Shown here: positions 1 to 9,159 of the stretch, in pieces | Layout of the letters: the number at the start of each line of letters is the position of its first letter | How positions within the stretch are numbered: position 1 is the first letter of the stretch | NCBI GenBank assembly: GCA_963971405.1 | Contig: OZ020492.1 | Location: forward strand, 2,480,001 to 2,544,000 | Direction: 5' to 3' | DNA: 64,000 nucleotides | From: Psococerastis gibbosa | Taxonomy: Eukaryota > Arthropoda > Insecta > Psocodea > Psocidae | The notes under the pieces: generated by a model | Database searches by the model: none | The model's input: only the letters and a program-made list of their open reading frames with translations | What the model was told of the DNA's origin: nothing | Position numbers and translations under genes: made by a program

Positions 1-459
1 TGATGATAAATGATAATTTATTTGTGATCTAGTCACTTGTTTTTATTTATTTATTTTATTAGAAAATTATGAAAACTATATTCTAGTGACTATATAATAC
101 GTATAATACTATGTTTTTTTAGCCTACTCGGCACATGCCATTTTCGCAAGTTGATATATATATCTTTTAAAGGCAAATTTCAAAATAATATTTTGAGACA
201 TGAGGTCTGGCCATTATTTTTGACGCATTAATCAATTGATTCCACGTTCCAAGTAAAAAATTCAAGCTCTCATGGTGAACATGCATTTTCTCACCTGTTA
301 TTCGTATTATTTGTCTATTTCCCGATTTTGTGAAAGAGTAATAAATTGATCGGGTAATAGTTGATTTCTTTTTATGTTAGCCCTATTGTTAACAATTTTT
401 TATAACACTTCAGTAACGTATCTTTATGGCTGTGGAATGAATAATTAACTAAGTAAGCA
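1..459. other. AT-rich sequence without recognisable gene
   Basis: I see no coding signal, tRNA or repeat family in this stretch. It is simple AT-rich sequence up to the start of the dispersed repeat that follows. Confidence 0.5.
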
Positions 460-715
460 CCGGCACCATCGCCGGCCGCCATACCAAGTTGAATCCAGCG
501 GACCAGAGCAGGTTCAAAGCTGCAGATAAATTGGTCGTGTGCACAGTGCCGGTAGGGAAACATGGTAGGACTTGTCCTGGTCACCTCCGAACTAATCGTG
601 TGACTTCACTGTGTATCCCAAGTGGTTCGGAATCCACTATAATCAGGAGGTCCACTGGAGTCCTATGGGCCCACACCGTGGCCTAGGACTGTGTCAAACC
701 AAACTACTACTACCG
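460..715 (+). repeat. Dispersed repeat family W, copy 1
   Basis: This roughly 255-bp block recurs almost unchanged at 24375-24630 and in longer, more diverged copies at 48025-48405 (+), 36165-36405 (-) and 54841-55680 (+, interrupted). Shared words include GTTGAATCCAGCGGACCAGA and GGTCACCTCCGAACTAATCG. The short open frames inside it are not conserved between copies, so it is not a gene. The class is unknown; a SINE or the tail of a larger retroelement is possible. Confidence 0.8.
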
Positions 716-1344
716 GCACCATCATCTAGTCAAAATGACATGGTCTCAAAAAAATATTGCTTACAAAATAGTTGAAATATCTCCCTTAGGCCCATAACTT
801 ATGGGGCAGTCATATGTACGCCAGCAACTAAAATCAAGAAAACGCCTCCTGGGTCACTCCAGGCTCATTCACGGCCATCTTATGTCACTGTACTACTGTA
901 ACGTCTTACTGTCAGTGGTGCATGCCCTGCTCCGTTTACAGAAGTGCCAGATCCCTGCTGCCGCTTCGGTGACAACTACAGTGCCTGCTCGGAAATAGGT
1001 TTTGTTAGGTACTTTATTTTGGACGAAAAACAGACCTGAACTTACAAAGCATCGACAGGAAAGTTCCTTAGATTTTTTTCTTTATTTTACACGGTAATTA
1101 GCCTATGCTATTGTTTTACATTCTCCCCTCTGCTTCCAATGGGAGGGGAATGCCGATTACCTATTCAGCTGCAATGGCATTGAGGTAGAAAACCGAATTG
1201 AGACACAGGAGGGATTGGCCGAGCTCTATTGCGCGGCACGGCCTCAAATGGCCTACCAGCCAAGGACGGGCGTTGGCTGAAGAAGAAGATATTCTGAACC
1301 AAACTATCAAGGGGGATGGGGTTTGTTAACACTAATAAGTACTA

Positions 1345-1627
1345 CGATATAGTATCTGACTGAAATATAAGACATCGTCGGAGCCGCTTTTAAGAAAAAA
1401 TATTTGTAGTCATTGTAAAACCACCAAATGAAGTTACCAAAAAAATTGACAGTATTTTTTTGAACCTACTTGTCGAATTTCTTCAAATTCTATTGAGTAG
1501 TTTGGTCCCAAATTGAGTTACAGACAGACATTTCTTAAAAACCGATTGTTTTGTAAACTCGAAATCTCGAATTGAAAATTTAGATCATCATAAAGCTTTC
1601 CTTATACTGACGTATAAATAGGAAAGC
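1345..1627 (-). repeat. Dispersed repeat family Z, 5' part
   Basis: Read on the - strand this begins with a short palindrome (GCTTTCC..GGAAAGC, 1595-1627) and continues into a segment with a TCTGTCTGT-type run and the phrase 'ctactcaatagaatttga'. The fuller copy at 43238-44085 has the same order of landmarks. Copies also start at 34739 and about 54697. The family is recognised from the window alone, and its class is not known. Confidence 0.65.
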
Positions 1628-1632
1628 AATAA

Positions 1633-2263
1633 AAATCCAGCTTTCAGGAGCCCACATAAAGAAGACATTTCTATCGAAAACATAACAATTTGGAGTAGAA
1701 TAAAATGGCTCCCTATTTATTAGACTAGTTAAGTGCTCGTACCTGGTTAAGTTATAAATCTACAGAATGCAATAGCTGCAACTAATGAAGACCTCATAAG
1801 TTTTCCCTTATCTTAACAATCCTGTATGTTTTTTTTTTTGGAGGAGACAGGAAGACGTTTTGGAACTGCAATAACCGTCACACTTAAAAATTTAAACTAG
1901 GTTTACGATCATTAAACTTACACAATCAATTCATATCATTTCAGATATTTGATTTCTAAGACCATAACAAAATAATATTAAATTAAATCAGTCAAAAAAT
2001 TCCTTCACGTCAGACAGTTCTGTTCTTATGTTTATAAACCAGGCGTTGATGAACATTTAAAGAAGTATCTTCACTGGAAACGACTACGAATCAAGGAAGA
2101 TTGCCGAGTGATAGACGCAGACTATTTTCACAGGAAACGATTATTTGCCACTACTTATAAATTATTCTAACTATAATAACTGAATTTGGCGTACTGAATG
2201 GAATAATGACATGTATTGTAATATATACGGTACATATAACACACTCAGTTTAATAACTCTAAT
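1633..2263. other. No gene recognised
   Basis: AT-rich sequence with no open frame of note and no repeat shared with the rest of the window. Confidence 0.4.
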
Positions 2264-2682
2264 CAGTGCCGGTAGGTATTCAGTGACAGAATCATATAAG
2301 TTCTTTTTTCGTTTAAAATCTGTTTCTCTATCCAGTGCAAATGGTAACCATCACGATGAGGAAGATTTTCCACATTCTCAACATTTCGAAACATTGCTCG
2401 TAGGCATTTGTCTTCTATTGCTTGGTACAGAGTTCGAAAATCGCTTCTTAGCCTTCTTCTTTTTATCCTCTTTGTCACACTCACTCGGTTCAATCATAAA
2501 GTCCTCAATGAAGCTACGCAAATGTATGACTTCTGCTATAAAATCTTCATTCTAATCTTCTGGGTAGGCAGCTATTAAAATTCTTTTTAATTTAATGAAA
2601 ACATTTGTGCCTAGCGTGGAACTCCTTGAAGCGCGGGTCCTGTGGCTTTCGCCACACTCGCCACATGGTAAAACCGGCACTG
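2264..2682. mobile_element. hAT-like non-autonomous transposon (CAGTGCCGG ends)
   Basis: The left end is CAGTGCCGGTA and the right end TAAAACCGGCACTG, giving terminal inverted repeats that start with CAG and end with CTG as in hAT elements. The adjacent 8-mers match only 5 of 8 (ACTCTAAT and ACTTTTAA), so a target duplication is not proven. The decamer TTTAATAACT occurs just outside both ends. The 419-bp interior has short open frames on both strands without recognisable transposase motifs. Confidence 0.6.
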
Positions 2683-3733
2683 ACTTTTAATAACTACACA
2701 CAGAGTAAAACGAACAACACATAGCTAATCCCCCTTTAAAGCTACAAACAATAAAGTTAGCTACTAAGCTTTGCCTATAGATAGCATTATATTCAGGATA
2801 TTTTAAACAGAAACATAATACAAAGATAGTAACCGAACACGACCGTATAACGTTATATTTAAGCCCAAAGTATTGCGACAAAAATGGTTGCCAATCGCAC
2901 CATTCCGGTTGGTGCGAATTTTGAAATTCATTCATCGTTGGGTGGATATTATTTTACCTCATTGGTAACCTACCATAAACGTCTTCGATTAACTGATCAG
3001 TTAAAGTAAAATAAAATAGTGTTATTTATTCATAGGCAAAGCTTTAGTGCCATCTCATCCATTACAAATATAACGTTCTATCATTCCGTACCTTTCGGTA
3101 TCTACGTAATATGATTTTACATTTAAATACAACAAGATTACGGTAACACATCGATATTGAATAATCTGGGGTAGAGGGCGAGAAATCAGCAAGACAAGTA
3201 ACATAAATAATAATTTTTGTTGAATTACTGAAGGGACCTAGCGGAGCTAGAGGTAGGAAAACTCTTAGACGCAACTATGTGAGTTCAGGACAACCGGCTC
3301 TATATGACCTCCGGCGCTCCGAATAATGCCAGATAATGCAGTAAAGCCTACCAACCAACCACCTTTCGGTTGAATATAATTATAAAGACTATCACGGCCG
3401 GAGGTACATGACGACCACACGTTTCGTCAACATCTTCAGTGGCACTGAGTAGACTTCTAAGATTGTATTTCGGAGGTTCCGATGCAGCCAGCAACTGGTT
3501 GGGCAATAGGATGTGCACTGATATTTATACCAAGCTGCGGGGTGGAGGAGGAGCCCTCCTCTCTCCTGACTGGCTTCCTGCTATCTCTACTTAATTTCAG
3601 GTTGATGACGTCATTCTCTTTCTTGTAGTCTTATTGAGGGCTGCATGCCATACTCTGTTCACTTTTGGTCCTTCTTCTTTCTGTTGACATTCTGCAGGTG
3701 CTTGTAGATTTTACTGTTCATCCGGGCATAGTA

Positions 3734-4075
3734 TCAACTAGTTGTAGATAGAACTGTAGCATCCTTAAAACTTACTGAATGGCGCGTTTGTGTTAGAACA
3801 TGCTCAGTAATTGCTGACTTCTCCTCCTGTTGAACACAGCAGATACGTTTGTGTTCTTCTATCCTGATCTTCAAGTTGCTTTTTGTAATACCTAGGTAAA
3901 CTTCACCAAACGTACGCGGGATCCCGTAAACATCTGCTGAAGCCAATTGGTCCCTGGTATCCTTAGCTGATTTGACCATGCTATTCATTTGTTGTATTTG
4001 GTCTTGACATTGTGACGTAGGAAGAGTTTACTTATGCGATCTGAGATCACTATGATGAACGGCTAGCAGACTGCG
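3734..4075 (-). pseudogene. GIY-YIG endonuclease domain of PLE-A (decayed)
   Basis: The - strand reads ISDRISKLFLRHNVKTKY, then a linker ending NSMVKSAKDTRDQL, then VYGIPRTFGEVYLGITKS, then RIEEHKRICC and KSAITEHVLTQTRHS. The 'VYxIPC.CGEVYIGxT' and 'RxxEHK' signatures with a conserved AEH are those of the endonuclease at the C-terminus of Penelope-clade elements. The usual CTCG is RTFG here, consistent with decay. A stop lies before MNSM. It would nick target DNA for target-primed reverse transcription if intact. Confidence 0.85.
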
Positions 4076-4214
4076 CCACTAGAGTGCGGGGTTTCCTGCG
4101 ATCCTGCCGGGCAAAAGTTCGTGGTGACATAGCGCGTCTGACCTCTCGTGCGGTGTAACCATTCGATTGTAGATTTATGTCTAAATGGTTGAGTTCTTGT
4201 TTTAGAAATAGAGG

Positions 4215-4605
4215 GTTTACAGATCCTTACCGAAATTAGTAGACCTAGAATAGTCTAGACTTGGCGGGATTCGAACCCACAATCAATGCCTTGCCAGGGC
4301 ATCGTCTTTACCAAGCCCGCTCAATTACAGAGTTTGCTGAATCCTGCACAATTATCATATCTCCGAAAAGATTCGTATTTGTTATGCAGGTTAGCATCAG
4401 CTACACAACTACCTATCCAAACAGGTCTGTGAGCTAACTTTATTGCATAACGGTTGTGTAGCTGGTGTTAACCTGCCTAACAAATAAGAATCTTGTCGAT
4501 TAGCATGATATATTTACGGGATTTAGCAAAATCTGAACTTTAGTGGGCTTGAAAACGAATCCCCCCAAGTCTAGATTTTCTAGAACCTCTAATTTTGGTT
4601 GCCTC
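4215..4605. repeat. Foldback element with tRNA-like arm
   Basis: A large imperfect palindrome. The core arms at 4370-4409 and 4453-4492 pair over about 40 bp with a 43-bp loop. Pairing resumes outward, ending with TCTAGACTTGGCGGGATTCG-type sequence on the left (from about 4254) and its complement on the right (to about 4580). The right arm lacks the central part of the tRNA-like sequence found in the left arm. It could be two inverted copies of a tRNA-derived SINE or a foldback transposon. Confidence 0.7.
4258..4323 (-). repeat. tRNA-like sequence (tRNA-Ala-like anticodon arm)
   Basis: On the - strand there is an A-box-like GCTTGGTAAAGACG, a perfect 5-bp anticodon stem ATGCC/GGCAT around the 7-nt loop CTGGCAA (anticodon GGC), and a T arm with B box GGTTCGAATCC. 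No proper acceptor stem is formed, so this is more likely a SINE head or tRNA relic than a tRNA gene. Confidence 0.6.
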
Positions 4606-4628
4606 TTCATCCTAGTTCAATTTCACTA

Positions 4629-5011
4629 TTATATACCATATAATGCTACAATATATTCACAGAACCTACTGGCATGGTGGAGGAGAGTTTTTATCATGGC
4701 TCGTTTCTCGCTCGGATGATGGTTGGAGTTTATGTTCAGGTATCTGTCTATGTGTATTGACTTGCGGTATACTTTAAGACCCAGAGTTCCATCTTCTTTC
4801 TTCATTACTAGCACATCGAGAAACGCCAACTGGTCAGTATTCTCCTTTTCCGTCTTGAATTGGATTTTCAGATGAATCGAGTTGATATGATTCTGGAAGA
4901 AATCCAGGTTCTCTTGCAGTGACTCCATACCACAAAAGTGTCATCAACATACTGGAACGAACATTTCGGTGGTAGAGGAGCTATGTTCAACGCCGCATTT
5001 TCAAAGAATTC
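4629..5011 (-). pseudogene. Reverse transcriptase palm/thumb fragment of PLE-A
   Basis: From the insertion boundary the - strand reads MEFFENAALNIAPLPPK, then QYVDDTFVVWSH. After a one-base frame change it reads NLDFFQNHINSIHLKIQF, QLAFLDVLV and VYRKSIHIDRYLN. YVDD is the catalytic C motif of reverse transcriptase, and the 'FLDV...YRKPTHTDRYL' block is typical of Penelope-clade elements. The + strand partner at 7946-8284 encodes the same segment. At least one frameshift separates the YVDD motif from the rest. Confidence 0.85.
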
Positions 5012-5023
5012 CATATAGAAGTT
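5012..5023. repeat. Target-site duplication, left copy, of the PLE-B insertion
   Basis: CATATAGAAGTT here and TATGTAGAAGTT at 7133-7144 match at 10 of 12 positions. They flank the PLE-B dimer precisely where the PLE-A reading frame (NFYM) is interrupted and resumes. Confidence 0.75.
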
Positions 5024-5139
5024 ATTAAGAAACAAACAAATAAAAATGTGTTTTTATCAAAACTTGCCTTTGTATACGAAACCCACTAGTGTTTGCACGT
5101 AACCCTGAGCCCTGGTTACCTATTCCTTACTTGCTGGTA

Positions 5140-5970
5140 AATCTATGAGAGGGAATGATTGTGTGAATATTATTTCGTTTAATATTTTTTCATTATTGTT
5201 TAAAGCATTTCTAATTTCTATTTTTCAAAAAATAATTAAGTGTAACTTTTCTCTATTTTGTGTAGGGTTGTCTAGTTGTGGGGATTGGAAGTGTGGTTTT
5301 CTGAGTCAAGGTATTTTGCGATTGCGCTGCTGGCTCCTACACCCATTATATGTTCTTTAACACTGGTTTTTAAGCTTCAGCCTGTTTGGCTTGTGCAAAA
5401 TCAGTCACAATCGTTACAATTTAGACGATAAACTCCATTGCCATTTTCTGGTTTGATTTTACAGTTTATGAGTTTATCGTCTAAGTTATTACAGTTGTAC
5501 GGGGCTGGGGTTTGGTCTGTTGTAGAAGAGATAACGTTACTTATTTGTTATGCGATTTTTTTCTATGTATTTTATCCTAAAATATGATTTATTGGTGTCT
5601 GGGTTTATGCTGTCTGGGGGTTCGAGGTTGTGCTTGCTTTTGTGATGCCGGAGGATTCTGTCTACTAGATTGTGATTGAAATTGTTGTTTTGGGCAATTT
5701 GTTTAATTTTATTTAACTCATTATTATAGTTAATCTCATTCATAGAGTGTTAAGGAGTCATAAAATCATACTGTGGAAGGCTGGGTGTTTGTGCTGGAAA
5801 GGGGTGGGAAGAATCAGCAGGGATTATATTATCACTATGGGTTTCTTTACGAAATATCCTGAAGTCTAGAACACTATTATGTTTGGTGATGGTGAGGTCT
5901 ATGAAGTTCAGGGAGTTTTATTCTTCGACTTCCATGGTGTATTGGATTTTAAGGTGAATGGTGTTGATAA
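5140..5970 (-). pseudogene. PLE-B reverse transcriptase C-terminus and GIY-YIG nuclease, - strand arm
   Basis: Reading leftward from 5970: INTIHLKIQYTMEVEE, a stop, NSLNFIDLTITKHNS, then the thumb at 5537-5743 (NNELNKIKQIAQNNNFNHN, LVDRILRHHKSKHN). This runs into GVYRLNCNDCD, a stop, and SQTG followed by VKEHI (about 5320-5460), the GIY-YIG core. The conserved leucines and the LVD..L pattern are typical of the region between the palm and the nuclease in PLEs. Stops make it a pseudogene. It is about 95 percent alike to the + arm by eye. Confidence 0.85.
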
Positions 5971-6363
5971 AACTTAATTCACCATGGAAGACGAAGAAAA
6001 CAACTCCCTGAACTTTATAGACCTCACCATCACCAAACATAATAGTGCCTTAGACTTCAAGATATTTCGTAAAAAAACCCATAGTGATAATATAATCCCT
6101 GCTGATTCTTCCCACCCCTTTCCAGCACAAACACCCAGCCTTCCACAGTATGATTTTATGACTCCTTAACACTCTATGAATGAGATTAACTATAATAATG
6201 AGTTAAATACAATTAAACAAATTGCCCAAAACAACAATTTCAATCACAATCTAGTAGACAGAATCCTCCGGCATCACAAAAGCAAGCACAACCTCGAACC
6301 CCCAGACAGCATAAACCCAGACACCAATAAATCATATTTTAGGATAAAATACATAGAAAAAAA

Positions 6364-6397
6364 GCTTTCCTTATGCTATGTATAAATAGAGGAAAGC
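6364..6397. repeat. 34-bp palindromic micro-insertion (family Z hairpin)
   Basis: GCTTTCCTTATG..GGAAAGC interrupts the PLE-B coding sequence. The opposite arm of the dimer (about 5555-5565) lacks it and reads straight through ATAGAAAAAAATCGCAT, so it is a filled/empty-site pair. The insertion lies in an A-run that may serve as target duplication. The same hairpin stands at the 5' end of longer family Z repeats. Confidence 0.8.
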
Positions 6398-6850
6398 AAA
6401 AAATCACATAACAAATAAGTAAACTTATATCTTCTACAACAGACAAAACCCCAGCTCTGTACAACCGTAATAACTTAGACAATAAACTCATGAACTCAAA
6501 ACCAAACCAGAAAAAGGCAATGGAGTTATCGTCTAAATTGCAACGCATTTTACATAGGCCAAACAGGCTTTAAAACTATGGTTAAAGAATATATAACATG
6601 TATAGGAGCCATCAACACCAACAGCGCAAAACACCTTAACTCAGAAAACCACACTTCCCATCCCCACAACTTAACAGCCCTACACAAAATAATGAAAAGT
6701 TACTCTTTAAATTTTTTGAAAATGTTAAAATTAGAAACGCTTTAAACAATAAGGAAAAAATTGTATACGACATAATATTCACACAATCATCCCCTCACAT
6801 ACATTTAGCCAGCAAGTTAGGAATAGGTAACCAGTCAGCCCTCCCACTCC

Positions 6851-6860
6851 CATATAAACC
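6851..6860 (+). promoter_or_regulatory. TATA-like promoter in the PLE-B terminal repeat
   Basis: CATATAAACCAAGG is preserved between the two PLE-B terminal segments (here and at 40085-40094 on the - strand as TATATAAACC). It is followed in both by CCTCTCCCT and TCACATTTGCATCTTCTC. It lies about 240 bp upstream of the conserved initiator ATG. Promoter function is inferred from position and conservation. Confidence 0.45.
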
Positions 6861-7144
6861 AAGGTTTCCTCTCCCTGGTCACATTTGCATCTTCTCTTCG
6901 AGTTGAGCAAGTCTCAAACCGCTGATAAGGTGCAAACAGTGCTAGTGGGTTTCACTCTGTAGATGGCAGTTCTTTCCGAAAAAAGACAAAGTTAATTTTT
7001 TTAAAGATTAGTTGGGTTTTACTAATTCTAGTTATTCTATTACATACTTATAACAAGTTTTGATAAAACACTAAGTTTTTGTTTGTTTATTATAATGAAA
7101 TATCATGAGGTCACGAGCTACTTAATTTTTTCTATGTAGAAGTT

Positions 7145-7480
7145 GGCGACAACCGGACTGATAGAACTACCCGTCGTAACTCGATGCGTCGTCGTCAGTA
7201 CGTAGTGGAACAAATCCCGGTCAATGCAGAGATGTCATCCGTGAATTTATGTTTGAACAACTCCATAGTGTCATTGATAATCACCATTGTGATGAGCGAA
7301 ACGACATCAAAGCTTACTCCTGTTAATCCAGATGAATGTTCTTCTGTTTTTCAATGAAGTGCGCACAGTGTTTGACGAACGACTCATTGGTACCTACATG
7401 TACCTATAAAAGTTTCATGAGGTACTTCGTCATGAATTGGGGATACGATCGCATTAACAAGAGGACATGCTACATTAGTA
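7145..7480 (-). pseudogene. PLE-A reverse transcriptase, fingers/palm part, severed by PLE-B
   Basis: Reading leftward from 7480: GTNESFVKHCAHFIEKQKN, two in-frame stops, then VSFDVVSLITMVIINDTM with an ELFKHKFTDDISALTG tail, and after a frame change SISPVVANFY. 'VSFDVVSLFT.VP' is the A motif region of Penelope reverse transcriptases and 'SP.(V/I)AN(F/L)(F/Y)ME' the B motif region. It joins directly to the fragment ending at 5011 once the PLE-B insertion is removed. The 152-residue + strand open frame over this interval is its shadow. Confidence 0.75.
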
Positions 7481-7586
7481 GTGCATATATGGCCTGCCAA
7501 GAACTATTTGCAGAATGTACCATTAGATCCTATTTCCCGGACGTACTAGCACGCCTAGATGTCGCATCACTCTTCACAATGGTGCC

Positions 7587-7751
7587 ATTTTTTTGTTGTT
7601 TCTTTATAAGATTATTCGCATACAAACGATTCAATGAATGTATCCGAATAACGTCTACAGCCGCCTCTGTAGGTAGTACCTGTGTTGAGTTACGCATGGT
7701 GTGTAGAGACTCGCACAATTACGAACAAGCTACCACTATGCCATCAAAGGC
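7587..7751 (-). repeat. SINE-2 copy
   Basis: The - strand copy begins (at its T-rich end) ATTTTTTTGTTGTTTC and carries the family landmarks CATACAAACGATT, AATGAATGTATCCGA, TGTGTAGAGACTCGCACAA. It interrupts PLE-A between MVP and NETM, with GCCAT on both sides as a possible short target duplication. Confidence 0.75.
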
Positions 7752-7945
7752 CATGAATGAAACTATGCAGTTGATAAAAAAAATTCGCGGATGAAGTCAC
7801 TGCGTCGTTCCACCACGTACTGAAGGATTTTTAATGGAATTCAACCATCCATAAACAACTAGATGGAGCCGCAACTGATATATATATATATATATCAGTC
7901 CGGTGATCACCAACTTCTACATGGAATTCGTTGAACAGAATTTGA

Positions 7946-8271
7946 ATGCTTTGCACTCGGCCCCTCTACAACCGAAAGTGGTGGTTCCGGTATGTTGATA
8001 ACACTTTTGTGGTATGGAGCCACGGCCAAGGGAACCTGAATAGCTTCCAGAATCATATCGACTCGATTCATCCGAGAATCCAATTCACGATGGAAAAGGA
8101 GAATAATGACCAGTTGGCGTTTCTTGATGTGCGGGTAACGTGGAAAGAAGATGGAACTCTGGGCCATATAGTATACCGCAAGCCAACACACACAGACAGA
8201 TACCTGAAAAAAGACTTTAACCATCTTCCGAGCGAGGAACGAGCCATGATAAAAACACTCGTCCACTGTGC
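7946..8271 (+). pseudogene. PLE-A reverse transcriptase palm/thumb fragment
   Basis: WWFRYVDNTFVVWSHGQGNL, NHIDSIHPRIQFTMEKENN, QLAFLDVRV and VYRKPTHTDRYLK follow in one open frame. This is the C motif and thumb of a Penelope-clade reverse transcriptase, and nearly the same as the - strand fragment at 4629-5011. The second aspartate of YVDD is N, a catalytic loss. The frame ends at the SINE-2 insertion at 8272. Confidence 0.9.
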
Positions 8272-8464
8272 CAGTTTTTTTTAAATTTTTTATTAAAGGT
8301 TAATCGCGTACCAACAATTTAATGAATGTATCCCATTAACCTCTTCAATCGCTTCACTAAGTAGCCTAATAGGTACTTGTGTCGAGTTACGACACGTCTC
8401 CGATCGCAAGGTGTGTAGAGACTCGAACAAGTACAAGCACGCTACCACTTGGCCACTGAAGTCG
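8272..8464 (-). repeat. SINE-2 copy
   Basis: Poly-T at 8272-8282 corresponds to the A-tail of a - strand copy. Landmarks GGTTAATCGCGTACC, AATGAATGTATCCC and GACACGTCTCCGATCGCAA follow, ending at GGCCACTGAAGTCG. It separates the two parts of the + strand PLE-A. Confidence 0.8.
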
Positions 8465-8624
8465 CTTCTGTGAACCCCAATTACTACAATACGAAATCAA
8501 CCACATAGACGCAGCTTTACAATCAAATCAGTCCACCGCACGAGAGGTCAGACCCGCTACGTTACCACGAATGAACACGTTCACCCGGCAGGATCGCAGG
8601 AAACCCCGGACTCTAATGGCGCAG

Positions 8625-9001
8625 TCTGCTTGCCGTTCAGCAATAGGATCTCAGATCGCATAGGTAAACTCTTCCAACACCACAACGTCAAGATCAAATA
8701 CAAGCCGACACAACAAATGAATACTATGGTCAGAACAGCCAAAGTTACCAGGGGCCCACTGACTTCATCAAGTGTTTACAGGACTCCGCGTAAGAGCAGG
8801 ATAGAAGAACACAAACGTAGCTGCCATCATCTACAGGCAGAGAAGTCTGCAATTGCTGAGCATGTTGCAACAAAAACAGGCCATACATCGAGGATGCTAC
8901 ATTATCCACAACTGTTTCATACTACCCCCGGTTGCACAGAACGGCTGCAGAAATCTGCATGCAACCGCAGAATTTCAACAGAAAAGAAGGACTTAAAATA
9001 A
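8625..9001 (+). pseudogene. GIY-YIG endonuclease region of PLE-A (+ copy)
   Basis: LPFSNRISDRIGKLFQHHN, VKIKYKPTQQMNTMVRTAK, SSSVYRTPRK, RIEEHKRSCHH and KSAIAEHVATKTGHTS form one open frame. The segment that should hold CGEVYIGTTKR between YRTP and RIEEH is deleted, so the nuclease core is missing. The surrounding residues are typical of Penelope elements and match the - strand copy at 3734-4075. Confidence 0.85.
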
Positions 9002-9159
9002 AGCAGACTTTAGTACTGAACAAGAACAAGACTACAATAAAGGGAATGATGTCATCAACCGGATATCATGTTGAGATAGCAGGAAGCCAGGAGTGAGGGA
9101 GGAGTGCTCCACCACAAGCCGCCACCCCCTCATTTTGGCAGAAATATCTCCTGAACCAA

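Larger units (their letters stand above)
5024..7132. mobile_element. Head-to-head PLE-B dimer inserted in PLE-A
   Basis: This 2.1-kb insertion is an inverted pair of a second Penelope-like family. The left half (5024-about 5970) is on the - strand and the right half (about 5973-7132) on the + strand. Both start at the same part of the reverse transcriptase (around INTIHLKIQ/FTMEDEE) and run outward through NSLNFIDLTITKHNS, the thumb segment MNEINYNNELN, and a GIY-YIG remnant with GQTG/SQTG. The 12-bp duplication at 5012-5023 and 7133-7144 shows that the dimer entered as one unit or formed during insertion. Confidence 0.85.
5973..7132 (+). pseudogene. PLE-B 3' half, terminal repeat and start of a second ORF, + strand arm
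   Basis: The + strand reads FTMEDEENNSLNFIDLTI at 5977-6025, then the thumb (6176-6356) until a 34-bp palindromic insertion at 6364-6397 breaks the frame. A GIY-YIG remnant follows (YIGQTGFKTMVKEYI, about 6545-6600), then a non-coding terminal segment at 6760-7090 with a TATA-like motif. A new initiator ATG at 7095 (MKYHEVTSYLI) matches the 5' end of the PLE-B ORF at 39823. So the arm contains the end of one unit joined to the start of the next, as in the tandem arrangement typical of PLEs. Confidence 0.8.
3390..7480 (-). mobile_element. Penelope-like element A (PLE-A), inverted copy, split by a PLE-B insertion
   Basis: Read on the - strand, 7480 to 7145 encodes the middle of a Penelope-type reverse transcriptase (SFVKHCAHFIEK, then GVSFDVVSL, then SPVVANFY after a frame change). 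The frame is broken by the insertion at 5024-7132 and resumes at 5011 with the palm motif QYVDDTFVVW. It continues through the thumb to a GIY-YIG endonuclease at 3734-4075 and an end sequence at about 3390-3500. Stops and frameshifts make it non-functional. PLEs encode a telomerase-like reverse transcriptase fused to a C-terminal GIY-YIG nuclease, which is the order seen here. A foldback element (4215-4605) sits between the two domains. Confidence 0.85.

Noticed and set aside
489..686. 65-codon frame, also seen as a longer frame at 24290-24649
   Set aside because: It lies in family W repeats, and frames are not conserved among the other copies.
6915..6960. CTGATAAGG..CAAAC as a hammerhead in the PLE-B terminal repeat
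   Set aside because: The core departs from CUGANGA and the other copy at 40 kb reads CAGATAAGG, so it is not conserved.
7336..7794. 152-codon open frame on the + strand
   Set aside because: It overlaps PLE-A(-) coding sequence in antisense, the start of PLE-A(+), and a SINE-2 copy; it has no motif of its own.
7878..7896. TA microsatellite as a regulatory site
   Set aside because: A simple dinucleotide run inside decayed PLE-A coding sequence; nothing supports function.
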